From the NCBI RefSeq assembly GCF_901933205.1, contig NC_044574.1, positions 42,627,609 to 42,691,608 of the forward strand: a stretch of 64,000 nt of DNA, given 5' to 3'. The first letter of the stretch is position 1, and the number at the start of each line of letters is the position of its first letter. The position numbers and the translations under genes are program-made. The notes under the pieces were generated by a model. It saw only the letters and a program-made list of their open reading frames with translations, did no database searches and was not told the DNA's origin. This document shows positions 15,002 to 25,680 of the stretch, one piece after another. Origin of the DNA: Camarhynchus parvulus (lineage: Eukaryota; Chordata; Aves; Passeriformes; Thraupidae).

Positions 15002-17809
15002 GGTGAGCAGTGAAATACAACTAGAACAGGCTGGGAAAAGCAAGCAGGGAAGAACAAGCCCAGAGCCAGTGCTTTGGGATGCAGGAAGTGCAGGTTGCAT
15101 TGCTGATCCACGCATGGAGTGAGGGCTCCACAGCGAGATCCCCACCCCAATGCACTCACTGTCTGTCATCACTGTCTTTGCAAAACTGCAAAGACTGTTT
15201 GGCACTAGAAACTGTGATGGTGAGATGGTTGAGGCTTTTCCAGCATATAACCCCACCTTGGGTCTGTTCTTTCAGGCAGGGGCCCCTTAGGGTGGTGCTG
15301 TGACACCACCAGCTGAAGAGCAGGTTCAGTTTCACCTCAGGGGTCTCTGTCCATTGCAAGATGTAAATGTGCCCTATCTTAGCATCTGCCTGCCTGTCCT
15401 CTGTGGAATGGTGATTATGAGCCTTCTCAGCCCCATAAAGATTCTGTAGTGATAAACCCTGTAAAAATAATGATAAGATCTTGGATAATTCAGTGACAGC
15501 ACCATAAAAGTAGGATTTTCCCCTGCTGACATGAAGAGGCTCGAGGAAGCTGTCAGAACTGCTTTTAGATGCAGCTTATATGACCTAAATTAAAACAGGC
15601 AATCATCTTCTGTCTCCAGCATTCATATGGTGTACTTTCAATCAAATAAGATTCATTACTTAAGATTTGTATAAATTTGTTTTCACAACTAGTAAAAATG
15701 GGTGCCTATGGAAAAGGGGCTAGGTGCTCCACTACCACCAACCAAAGTGACATGAGCAGAATTACCCAGCAATTGTACATATTGGCATTTGTGTTACAGC
15801 TGCCAATACAAACAAACCTGCTACAGGAGGTAACACTAACATCTGCTCCCCTATGGCTGCTGGGGGGTTTTCACCCCATCCAGCCACACCTCCAGCTGTC
15901 ACCTCCCAAAGAAATACGTAGTACTGCATAATACTGTGTGCCCTGAAAATCAGCAGGTCAGGGCACTTATACTGGGACAAAGAGGATTGCTTTGTTCTTG
16001 TGTATTTATAGCTTCATCTTAATAGACTGTTTAAGAAAACATGTGAACCTTTCAGGAATGTAATTGTGGTAGTGTCAGTTGTAGCACAGCAGCCAAAACT
16101 CAGGCATCAAAACTCGTTATGAAATTATCATCTGGAAGAGGAATACAAAGGCTCAAAAACTGCTGGTGAATTCATTGCTTTTAGTGTTTGCACACGTGAG
16201 AGAGAGAAAATAGCCAGGGGCATTAATTCACACGTGGATTATGGTATATTTCACTTTTAAAAGCAAAGCTCTTTTCTGATTTACAGCTATTTAAAATAAT
16301 TACTTAGCTCAATGCAGCAAGGGAATCAGCTGGCAGAGTGGCTTAGCATATTAAGATACAGCTTTATGTGTAGACCCTCCCTCCTCTCAGTGCCACAAGT
16401 CCTCAGCAGGGACCTCAGCTGATGAAGTGATAGCAGCAGGTTTCCAGTCTCAAGCACACTGTGTGGGCTGCTCTTCTGTGATCAGGGCAGCTGCCCTGGG
16501 AAGCTGGATTTTCATAGATGGGAAAGCCAGAAAGGAACAGCCTAATCTTTTAGCCTGACTTCATTTTACTCAGTAATTCCTGCCTAAAGCCCTGTCATTT
16601 GTGGCTGAAATAGAACATGTCTGTTAGCTGTCTAATCTTGATTTAAAGACTGCAAGGGACAGAAAATGCATCCTATCCCATGGCATGCCATTGCAATCGT
16701 TCTTGCTATTTGCATTTTGTTTGCAGCTTGAACTCTGCTAACTGACTTTTAACTTCCAACTACTGTATTTTGGCTCGCTGGCACCACTAGTGCTGTGCAC
16801 AGTGCTGGCCAAACTTAACATCAGCCAACTGACGTCACTGAAGGGAGATCTGGGAAGAGCTAATTCAGAGCAATCCTCTGCTTGATGACTTCTGTGTCTT
16901 TAGATATGGTTGTAATGGTTTTGTTTTGCATGCTCTCAGACAGTTCTTGATTTTTAAGCTTCAAAGCTTAGAGAGACATAGATTGGGAAGCATAATAAGT
17001 GCTAGGATATCATCTCCTGTAGATATGGAATAACTTTCATAATGCTGCACTCACGTCCCTGATTTAAGAGGCTTCATCCAGATGAAGATTATCTTGATTT
17101 GGAGCTCCTGCAAATGGGTTTGGTCATTTCATACTTTCAGTATCATCTGCAGTTCAGACAAACACATCAGATAACAGGATTTGGTCCCATTTTGTTTCTT
17201 ATATCTGCATGCATCTTTTTTTCTTTCGTTTTTCTACACACATAGAATTTGACTACTGGATCTGATTGCAGGTTGTAATCTATTATTGTGTGAGAAAAGT
17301 TGGTAATGCAGATAATCTCATAAATTTTATGTGAAAATTCAACATAGTGGTCAAGGGAGATATTATATCCAAGGAGTATTAAATCCAGCCTGGGATATAT
17401 TTTTTCACTCTTTCTGGAGCTACCTTTCAGGTTTTAGAGAGGCCACCGGGATCTGGATTCAGCAGTGGCAAGCAGATGGCAAAGGACAGCTTTATGTGGA
17501 ATGCAACCCATGTAGTAGGAAGCTCTTGCGTGTTTATTCCTGGCCTGTAAGGGTGAACCCTTTGTCATCCTAAAGAGATTGCTTCAAATCTGCATCAGCT
17601 TGTTGGAATAATAGATAGCTAAAGAAATAAGCCTTTTTTCTATTTTAAAGATAACCCCATATCATGTTAATTACAAATGAGGCAGTGAACAGCTATCAAA
17701 TATGGGGTCTTTTACTTTTGGATAAAATCTCATTGCTAGATTAATTAAATCTGTGACCAAGTTTATAAACTAAATATAGGTACAGATATAAAAGTAGTTA
17801 GGATGTCAA

Positions 17810-17960
17810 AATCTGAATGAACACCTACCTAGTATAATAATTTAATATGTTAATATTTTTTAAATATTAACATAATTAAACTAATATATTAAGTAATTAA
17901 TAAATATTTGATATTTTCTATAAACTTTGTTCATAATAAAGGATCAGTTATATATATATT
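17810..17960. repeat. AT-rich block with long hairpin
   Basis: This is almost entirely A and T. At its core, 17846-17858 and 17862-17874 form a perfect 13-bp inverted repeat with a 3-base loop. The pairing extends another 5 bp to 17841 and 17880 across one unpaired A. A TA-dinucleotide run follows at about 17948-17959. It could be a degraded miniature inverted-repeat element, a matrix-attachment-type region or simply AT-rich drift. Confidence 0.55.
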
Positions 17961-19324
17961 GTTCCTAACAAGAAATGTCCTCATCCTGCAGTGGATAGTG
18001 GGATAAATTTAACATGTGTAGGACATAGCCAATTTTTTCAGGCAAATCTAAGTATATTTGAGCAATCATCTTATAAAGTGATTGGATTTGCAGCTGGGAA
18101 GGTGTGTAGAAACAGAATGGGATCAACAGCGAAGAGATGGATGAAGATCCATAAAATGGAAACCCAAAATTGGGACAGACGATTAAGTCTGGTCGACAGC
18201 ACATGAGATAAGTGGACTAGAAATAAAGTTAATGTGAAAATATTGATCTGAGTAATCCCACCTTAGATGGTTACATCTGAGTGACAAATTCTGAAGTAAT
18301 TGCCCACAGAAGGCAGCAGCAACATGCTCTACAGGTGCAGTGAAGGCATTGTGGTATATCTGGAATGAAACTGAAAAACCCCACTACTACTATCTGTACT
18401 AAGAACAGTATGAAAGTCTTTCCTACTTTTGAAAACTGACTCAGGTGTATTATTTCCAGCAAGATTCTGGCAACTACATTATTTTTCCACAGAGAAGGCA
18501 AAGCACCTATTATTTCACAGCAAAAGGAGTTCAGCAAATTAGCTTGTGATTAAGAGTTAAATGATGGCTACCAGAAAAAAGAAATACTCTTAATTACATT
18601 TCTCTGCATTTATAAGAAGAGAAGTCCCTACATAGCTTTTTATTATAGTAACTGTGACCAGCCTCCATGTGGTCACCAGCAAATCTTTTGTGCAGCTGAC
18701 ACTGCTTCAAGGAGGTGTTGCTGAAATCAATGTATGTGTGTCTGGGGAACTGTAAATAATGAAACACCTGATGCTCTGCAAAGTGAACGCTTTCTCCATA
18801 TATCACATATTACAGGCTGAATATCCATAGTGACCCCAGTCAGTGAGGCTGGAGACAAACATCCTTTCTTAGATCCAGCTGCAGAAGTTGAAGATATTAG
18901 CGCTTCCCCACGCCACAATTTTGCCAGAAAGCTGATTTATATGGGCGTTCTGTAACCCAGCATAGGAAAAAAAATCACTGGGGTTAATGGAAATCATTGT
19001 TTCAGCATTGCTTAAACTAATCTCTGTCCTTAAACTAAACCCACAGAGGATCAGGGAACGCCACCTGGTAGGCAGAAATGGAAGCATGGTGCCCACTGGC
19101 TGAAAGGCAGTAACAAGCAGCTGAGACCATGCTGTCTTCAAACAGCAGGAAATAACTTAATGGAAAATTTTTCAGGTTTTATTTTATTAGCTTCAGCTCT
19201 GCCTGTAGCAGTTCAGCCACGCTCTGCCCTCAGCTGGCTGCTACCGCCCATCTAATGAGCGCTGGAATGGATCCTGCAGCGCTCCCGCCCTGCGTCAGCC
19301 CCAAGTCAGGTGGCTTGGCTTAAA

Positions 19325-19348
19325 CTGCTGCTGCTGCTGCTGCTGCTG
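19325..19348 (+). repeat. (CTG)8 trinucleotide repeat
   Basis: Eight tandem CTG units are followed by CGG and two further CTGs, in a locally GC-richer patch (about 19190-19450). One frame reads as poly-leucine resembling a signal peptide, but that frame opens only from GTG at 19310, so I do not call a gene. Confidence 0.9.
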
Positions 19349-22059
19349 CGGCTGCTGAAGATGGTTTGCAGTGAGCCAGCGAGTGCCAGAAAAGGAAGTG
19401 GTCATACTCCTTTACCACCTCAGCCATGTCTTCAGCATGGCAGAGTCACACCTTCAGCTGCCACATCTGTTGCGTGGGTGAGGCAGTATGTGTAGGTAGA
19501 ATTAACTCTGTTATTGATCGACCTTTGTGGTTGCAGCAACACTATCTCTGTTTCAGTGATCTCTTGCACTCTAGTGTCATACCTGGCTTTAGTTTGCTAT
19601 AGTTTAATTCTCCTTGAAGGAAAAAGAATTTCCAATTAATCCAAGGAGGATTAAGCTATAGTAAATTCTGATTTGCAAATATGGGCTGTTTAAATTTGAG
19701 CAGCTGATACAGCTATCACCTTCCATCTTCCTTCCTTGCTCCTTTCCTGGAGGTTGGGTCCCTGCCACAGGACAGCTGAATTTGGCATGTGGAGCTTCTT
19801 GGGAGCACCAGAGTTCACTGCCTTGCATAGTGGATTAGAGGGATGCTCATGTAGAGTTACCTGAAGACATAGGGTTCGAAACTTCTGTGGCTTGAAAGTG
19901 GATTCCTGTGCTGTTCACTTGCCTACAAAGTGAGAGGTGGCCACCTCCAGGAATGGGATTGGAGAACAGCAGAAGTAACTTTCTTCTATCTAACTGAGCA
20001 GGCTGGCTCACCAACAGGCAATCCCTTCTAAACTGGAATGCTCAGGCAATTTGTGTACTCTAACCAAGATCCCTCATCTTCAAATAATATGCTTCACCTC
20101 CTGTCCACTTTTTACAGTGGGATACTTTGTAGATCTGAGGAGCTGACAAGTGTCTTTACTATGGGAGCGATCTGTTGAGGATATATGAGGTGGCTAGTAC
20201 ACTAAAACTTTGACACCCTGCTTCCCCTGGGATAATGTCATTGTGGCAGCTTCCTGCCACGTCTTAGAACTGTCAGTTCTCTTTTTTGTGTAGGTCAGCA
20301 TGCCACTGAGAAGATGGGGAACAGCAGGGGCAGCTAAATATATCCAGGAGATGGCAAACATCTCCTCAAGATTTAGAGACTTCTGTTTGTGATTTGTGGA
20401 AGAAAAGAATGAGGTCATGAACATGGCAAAAGAGAGGAAGAGAAAATGTTTAAGAAAGGAATGGAAGAAAGAATAAACTCAGAGAAGGCAGAAACAAAGA
20501 AGGTAGAGGAACACTTAAGAGGAAAAGCTCATGCTCACAGTAGGCAAAACATCTATAGTGTCCCAAAGATGTAGTATTTCTGGAAACATGCTGTAGTTGG
20601 GCAGTGCTTTCATATGACTTTACTTCATATAAAAGTGTTAAAGTGTCCTAGTTTCACAAAATACATGAATACTGGCAGAACCACAGAAAACTACGTTAGT
20701 CTTATTTTTCCTCTGCTATCTTTATGCATGCTGTATCTGAAGACAAAATTTTGGTCTTTAGGCACTGCCTGACCATGTCAACAGCAGGTTTTGTTTAGTG
20801 TTTTGGTGAATGTGCCTGATTGAACATGATTCACATGTTTTCTTAGTGACAGCATGGGCTGCAAGGGACATGGCTGTTTTTCCAAACTTGCTGTGATTCA
20901 GTGGAATTCAGGCATTTTCATATTGAACATCTGTGACTTGGGGAGGATCCATGTGTTTTCTCAATGAATATGAACTAAGCTGGCAAGGGTCTCTGCATTT
21001 CCTTCTTGCTTCTATGCTTGTAATTATCACAGTGTATAAATATACAGAGACTTTCTCAGAATGTGCCTAAGAAGATCTGACAAGACCTAAGCTTTGCTCT
21101 GCCCCGCTTCTCTGTGTAAGGAGGCAAGTCAGATACAGCGGATGTGATCTCATGTGTTCCCCCTCCTGTCTACACACATGCAGTAGGACTTCTAAACTTA
21201 CTTTAGAACCTAGTTCTCTCTCTTAACCTGGATATGTGGTATTATGTAGGTCTCAAAAATGTTGAGAAAAAATCCTCTTCATCTTCTCCTCACTTGCAGC
21301 GAGTTTGCTCCCTCCTTAGAGTGCTCTGGCAGTGTACTTGGGTAGTTCTTCCATGACTTGGAAAAGAGGCAAATAGTAAAACAGCTGCCCTGTCAAGTGC
21401 CCCTTCATAGGAGAGGACTAAGCCATAGTAACTCCTCCTGCTACTTACTGTCTTTGCCCTGATTTTACTTGTCTGTCCTGGGATGAATTTACTTTTCTCT
21501 GAGCAGCAGTTAGATTCTTGCCTGAAAGCTGAAGTTAAGTTTGTAAAGGATCAGTGGGAACAGCAAGAGACTAGTAACCACTAAAGTATTGTACTTGGCT
21601 CTCGTGGATAGATGGATGGTTGGTACTTAGCATTTATACGACACTGTGTATTCTTGGTGTAATTGAAAAATACATATTCATTCTTAGACCATTCTGAGAT
21701 AGATATGGGAGTCAGGAATAGTGGGAAAGGAAAGAAGTGTCAGTCTTGCTGAAACTGACTGAAGTTTCTACTTAAAGCTTACTTCTGGTAAATGCTTTCC
21801 CGCCATGCTGAGTTGCGATTTACTGACCTAGTACTAGGATAACAAGCAAGCCTTTTAATGGAAAATGAGGACCAGAATATTAAGGCGAGACAAATCCTTG
21901 CTGAATTGTGCAAACTCGTTTATCCTCGCAGATTTCTGTTTCATTTAAATTCCTGTCCTTCACGAGCCATGCCTCTGCATATACAGGCAGCCCGTGCGCT
22001 AGTCACGCTTTGTCCCACCAGCTGATTCCCCGAGTAATTCATTTCGGCGAAGACCTCTC

Positions 22060-22389
22060 CGGATCCTGGGCGGCACCTGAGCAGCGCCACACCATCCCGA
22101 CCCAGCTCTACACGTCCGTGCGCGGGGGACGCGGCCGCCCCCCCGGCAGCTGGGTGGGTGAGTGGGCGGGCGGTGGCCCCCAGGGCTGCGGGGGCGCGGC
22201 GGGGCGGGGGCTGCGCAGGGCGGTGGCGGCGGGAGCCGCTCTCCCGCCTCCTCGCACACGCTCGTCCTTCTCATCACCGGCGGCGGCGTTCGGAGTCGCT
22301 CCCGCGGCTGCGAGGCGGAGGCACCTGCGAGGCGGTGGCACGGAGCAGCACGGCGCGGGCTGCCCGCGATGTCGGCTTAGCGGCCAAGC
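22060..22389 (+). promoter_or_regulatory. DCHS2: DCHS2 CpG-island promoter and 5' UTR
   Basis: Sequence composition changes abruptly from AT-rich to very GC- and CpG-rich shortly before the coding exon, and the island runs on through the whole exon to about 24.4 kb. GC boxes matching the Sp1 consensus are visible at 22164-22170 and 22201-22210. No TATA box is apparent, as expected for a CpG-island promoter with dispersed start sites. The transcription start cannot be placed from sequence. An in-frame stop (TAG, 22378-22380) precedes the chosen ATG, so the 5' UTR/coding boundary is well defined. Confidence 0.7.
22369..22380 (+). promoter_or_regulatory. DCHS2: Minimal upstream open reading frame (3 codons)
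   Basis: ATG-TCG-GCT-TAG lies in the same frame as the main start and ends nine bases before it. It encodes Met-Ser-Ala only. If included in the mRNA it could lower translation of the main frame or act through reinitiation; the very short spacer would make reinitiation at the main ATG inefficient. The same TAG shows that the main coding region cannot extend further upstream. Function is inferred, not shown. Confidence 0.5.
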
Positions 22390-24213
22390 ATGGCGCGGCG
22401 GCTGCCGGCCGGCAGGTGCCGGGGCGGGCAGGGCGGCGCTCCCCCGACGGGACGGACGCTGGCGCTGCTGCTGCCGCTGTGGCTGTGCGCGGCGGGCGGC
22501 GGCGCGGCGCCGGTGTATAACCTCAGCCTGGCAGTGGACGAGGGGCTGCCGGCCGAGACGCTGGTGGGCGACATCCGCGCGGGGCTGCCACCGGGCGCGG
22601 ACCCGCCCGGGGGCTTCCTGCTGTCGGAAGGGAGCGGCGAGTCGGCGGTGCTGGCGGACTTCCACGTCCAGCCGGAGACGGGCATCATCCGAACGGCGCG
22701 GCGGCTGGACCGGGAGCGGAGGGCGCGCTACATCTTCGCGGCGGCCACGCTGCGCGGCGAGGTGGTGCAGGTGGAGATCGCTGTCACCGACGTGAACGAC
22801 CACCCGCCGCGCTTCCCGAAGGACAGTCTGCAGCTCAACATCTCCGAGCTCAGCCCGCCCGGCACCGCTTTCCGCCTGCCGGCTGCCCGCGACCCCGACG
22901 CCGGCGGCTTCGGCACGCAGGGCTACGCGCTGCTGGAGGAGGGCGGCGCGGCGGGGGAGCCGCCGCTCTTCCAGCTGCGCTATGTGCGGCCGGAGCCGCT
23001 GGAGCTGGTGCTGCTGCGGCGGCTAGACCGCGAACGGGCGGACGTCCACCGGCTGGTGGTGGAGGCGTGGGACGGCGGCAGCCCGCGGCGACGCGGCCGC
23101 CTGCGGGTGTCGGTGCGGGTGCTGGACGAGAACGACAACGCGCCCGCCTTCAGCCGCGGCGAGTACCGGGCGCGGCTGCGGGAGGACGCGCCGCCGGGCA
23201 CCGCCGTCTGCCGCCTGCGGGCCACCGACCCCGACCTGGGCGCCAACGGCGAGGTGCGGTACGCCATCAATCGCCGGCAGAGCGACCCCGACGGCTACTT
23301 CGCGGTGGAGGAGCGCAGCGGCGTCCTGCGCCTCCGCCGCCCGCTGGACCGCGAGGCGCGGGCCCTGCACCGCCTGGTCGTGGAGGCGCGGGACGGCGGC
23401 GCCCAGCCGGAGGTCTCCAGCGTCCTCGTCTCCGTGGCCGTGCTGGACGTGAACGACAACCGGCCCTCCATCCGTCTGCTCTACCTCACCGAGACCGGCG
23501 GCCCGCGGGTTTCCGAAGGGGCGCGGCCCGGCGACTACGTGGCCCGAGTCTCCGTCTCGGACGCCGACGAGGGCGGCGACGAGGAGGGCGCGGAGGGCGA
23601 CGGCGGCAGCGTCGCGCTGGCCCTGCTGGGCGGCGACGGCGCCTTCGCCTTGCGGGCGGCCGGGGCCGGCGTCTTCTTCCTCTGCGTTGCGGGGCCGCTG
23701 GACCGCGAGAGCCGCGACCTGTACGAGCTGCGGCTGGTGGCCACGGACGGCGGCACGCCGCCGCTCTCCGCCGAGGAGCCGCTGCTGCTGCGCGTCGCCG
23801 ACCTCAACGACGAGACGCCCGCGTTCCCGCAGCCCCACTACCACGCCGCCGTCTCGGAGGCCGCCTCCCCCGGCACCGCCGTGCTCCGCCTCAGCGCCTC
23901 GGACGCCGACGAGCCGGGCTCGCCCAACGCCGAGGTGCGGTACGCGCTGGAGGGCGACGCGGCCGCCCTGGCCCTGCTGCGCATCGACGCGCGGAGCGGC
24001 GCCGTCAGCACCCGCGCGCGCCTGGATCGGGAGCGGCAGGCGGCGCTGGAGCTGCGCGTGGTGGCGCGGGACAGCGGCGTCCCGCCGCGCGCCGCCGCGT
24101 GCCGCCTCAGCGTGCGCGTGGAGGACGCCAACGACAACGAGCCGCGCTTCGAGCGCGCCGTGTACCGCGCGCGCATGCCCGAGCACGCCGCGCGCGGCCG
24201 CCGCCTCCTCCAG
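22390..24213 (+). CDS. DCHS2: Dachsous cadherin-related 2 (protocadherin-23), first coding exon
   Basis: This exon encodes the N-terminal 608 residues of a giant single-pass atypical cadherin. Dachsous proteins are cell-surface ligands for Fat-type cadherins and act in planar polarity and growth control through calcium-dependent contacts; that role is family knowledge. A signal peptide covers residues 1-40, with its hydrophobic core at 23-40. Cadherin repeats lie at about 43-142, 146-254, 258-361, 363-479 and 483-587, and a sixth starts at 590. LDRE motifs start at 106, 212, 319, 437 and 545. Linker motifs are DVNDH (134), DENDN (246), DVNDN (353), DLNDE (471, non-canonical) and DANDN (579). 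Potential N-glycosylation sites are N44 and N150. An acidic loop at 391-404 interrupts repeat 4. The ATG has A at -3 and G at +4, with an in-frame stop 12 bases upstream. The exon ends in phase 0 after LLQ, as I recall for Dachsous genes. Motifs such as VDEGLPAETLVGDIRAGLP and RVSEGARPGDYVARVSVSD favour DCHS2 over DCHS1. The rest of the protein lies beyond the window. Codon third positions are extremely GC-rich. Confidence 0.93.
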
Positions 24214-24219
24214 GTGAGC
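24214..24219 (+). other. DCHS2: Splice donor of DCHS2 exon 1
   Basis: CAG|GTGAGC matches the U1 consensus well and falls exactly after codon 608 (phase 0). Cadherin similarity stops at this point. The frame beyond it stays open for 73 more codons to a stop at 24433-24435, but that tail is low-complexity, GC-driven sequence without cadherin features, so I read it as intron. Confidence 0.9.
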
Positions 24220-24764
24220 CCCACACGGCCCGGCGCGGTCCGGCCTTGGTCGGTCCGGCGCGGTCCGGCCTCCGGGGCCGCTGCCCTGGAACGCTTGCGC
24301 TCCATGGCACCGCCGCCGCGCTCCAGCACTGCCGCGGGAAGCGGGGAGCGCGGCAGGTGGAGCGCAGCTAATCAGCGCGGCCCTCGTACCGCCATCCTCA
24401 CAAGCGCCCTGAGAAACGCGTTCCTTGTCCCGTAACACTTGCAGCGTGGGCAATGAGCACAGCTCAGGTCTTCAGAGGGAGTCAAGTGTCAGCTCTGGTT
24501 AAACCTCAGAGGGAGTTAAACCAGCTGTGATACTTCTGAGGACTTGAGATGGTGTTCAGAGAGCCGGTAGGACCCATCCCGAGGGCAGCATGACCCAAAC
24601 TGAGCCAGAGAGAAGGGCAGCCAGTGTAACACACAATTAAAATGCACTTCGGGATCTTTGTGATCGTTCCCGAGCTTTCTGCTAACGATGTGAATCAACT
24701 CACCCTGCCTTTGCAGAAACTGATTAGTCCTAATAGAGAAAAAAGTTCTACTTGTTCGTAAAAA

Positions 24765-24790
24765 CCCCTTTTTATTCTTTGCAGGTGAGG
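24765..24790 (+). promoter_or_regulatory. DCHS2: Candidate recursive splice site 1
   Basis: A pyrimidine-rich tract (CCCC, then mostly T) ends in GCAG directly followed by GTGAGG, so a 3' splice site and a 5' splice site abut at 24784/24785. This matches the (Y)nNCAG|GTRAG form of recursive (ratchet) sites in long vertebrate introns. It lies 571 bp after exon 1, unusually near for such sites. If used instead as an ordinary acceptor it would add 19 codons and a stop, giving a truncated secreted protein. Inference only. Confidence 0.35.
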
Positions 24791-25160
24791 TTGAATGGAG
24801 GCTTTGGAGGGCCAGAAATTGACAGAGAGCCCTTTTGCTTTTAGCTTGGAAAAGCGTTGCAGAATGCATACCTTTGAAATGAACAAAGCCTTTTCCATCA
24901 GAAGAAAATTCACAGCAGTTGGGCCTGTGAATGCTTCTGAGTTTGTGCAGAACTTACACGAATTTGGGAAAAACCATTACTTAAAGAGGAGACCTAGGGA
25001 GAACCGCAATGTGTTTCCTCAGTACATTTGATGAAAAATCAATGTCTTTATCTTCAGTTGGCCTACTAAATTAATTTTCTTCTTTTCATATCCGGAGTCA
25101 CTGGTGATACTTTGGGTCTGACAATAGCTGATTGGAACAAAAGGTGTTTCCTTCTCTTTA

Positions 25161-25324
25161 TATAATTTCTTCTCTTTTTTTCCAAAATGTACTCTGACCT
25201 CAAAAAGTACACAATTTGTACAGCACTAATACAATTTAATCGATATAATTTCTTCTCTTTTTTCGAAAATGTACTCTGACCTCAAAAAGTACACAATTTG
25301 TAAAGTGCTAATACAATTTAATCT
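25161..25324 (+). repeat. 82-bp tandem duplication
   Basis: Two direct copies with an 82-base period (25161-25242 and 25243-25324) differ at only a few positions, near a poly-T length change, CC versus CG, and CAGCAC versus AAGTGC. Each unit contains a TTTATATAAT/TTCTTCTC-rich start and a GTACTCTGACC core. The high identity indicates a fairly recent local duplication. No third copy is present and no protein is encoded. Confidence 0.9.
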
Positions 25325-25530
25325 ATAAAACCTTGGGCAGGTTGAGCTCATGGAGCTTTTCATTTGGTATCCCAAATCAGAAAGAAAATCCCATTACTAC
25401 CCTTTCTTTTTCGTTCAACACCATGGGGGGAAGAAAAAAAGAAAACAAACAAACAAACAAACCAACCCAGAACATCGTGCACCGGTGGCCCCTGGAAAGC
25501 CCAGAAGAAGAATAACAACATAATTTTGGG

Positions 25531-25680
25531 CGCTGGCGATGTCCCGGGGCGGGGCGAGCGGCGGTGCGGCAGCCCCGGCCCTGGCGCGGGCGTCCGTGGT
25601 GCTGAAAGGCAGCGGGGCCGGCGGGGAGCGCTGCCGCAGCCCGACACCGCGCCCGGGCTGATGGACGGCGGCTGTTTGCT
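25531..25680 (+). promoter_or_regulatory. Second, intronic CpG island
   Basis: About 150 bases of very GC- and CpG-rich sequence lie between AT-rich flanks, 1.3 kb past exon 1 and separated from the main island by about 1.1 kb of ordinary DNA. A full Sp1-type box (GGGGCGGGGC) is at 25546-25555. A short ATG frame begins at 25661 and encodes only 19 residues. Possible roles are an alternative DCHS2 start, a divergent non-coding transcript promoter or an enhancer; the sequence does not choose between them. Confidence 0.5.

Larger units (their letters stand above)
1..21900. other. Upstream non-coding DNA, no recognisable gene
   Basis: I see no convincing exon on either strand across this stretch. 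The open frames are short, mostly begin at GTG, CTG or TTG, and show no domain motif, conserved-looking composition or splice context. The longest, about 156 codons at 13372-13842, opens from GTG and has random composition. The content is AT-rich unique sequence with poly-T runs, a few microsatellites and an AT-rich palindromic block near 17.8-17.96 kb. It may be intergenic DNA 5' of DCHS2 or intron of an unseen transcript; the sequence alone does not decide this. Confidence 0.6.

Noticed and set aside
19310..19495. Poly-leucine frame resembling a signal peptide
   Set aside because: The leucines come from the (CTG)8 repeat and the frame opens only at GTG; no ATG or splice evidence supports it.
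22390..24213. Assignment to DCHS1 instead of DCHS2
   Set aside because: Shared features exist (for example INRRQS and the exon end), but the N-terminal VDEGLPAETLVGDIRAGLP, the RVSEGARPGDYVARVSVSD block and the acidic repeat-4 loop fit DCHS2 better from memory. A BLASTp would settle it.
23023..24453. 476-codon open frame on the minus strand opposite the DCHS2 exon, plus 434- and 295-codon frames in the other + frames
   Set aside because: They mirror a very GC-rich exon with GC-biased third positions, which removes stops in all frames. The translations are Arg/Ala/Pro/Gly-rich without domains, while the DCHS2 frame has clear cadherin motifs.
24795..25031. 78-codon ATG frame just inside intron 1
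   Set aside because: It has a true ATG and a nearby acceptor-like site, but no domain or conserved-looking motif, and the opposite strand is open too. Kept only as part of the recursive-site discussion.
25161..25324. CRISPR-like direct repeats
   Set aside because: It is a simple two-copy 82-bp tandem duplication in an animal genome without spacers.
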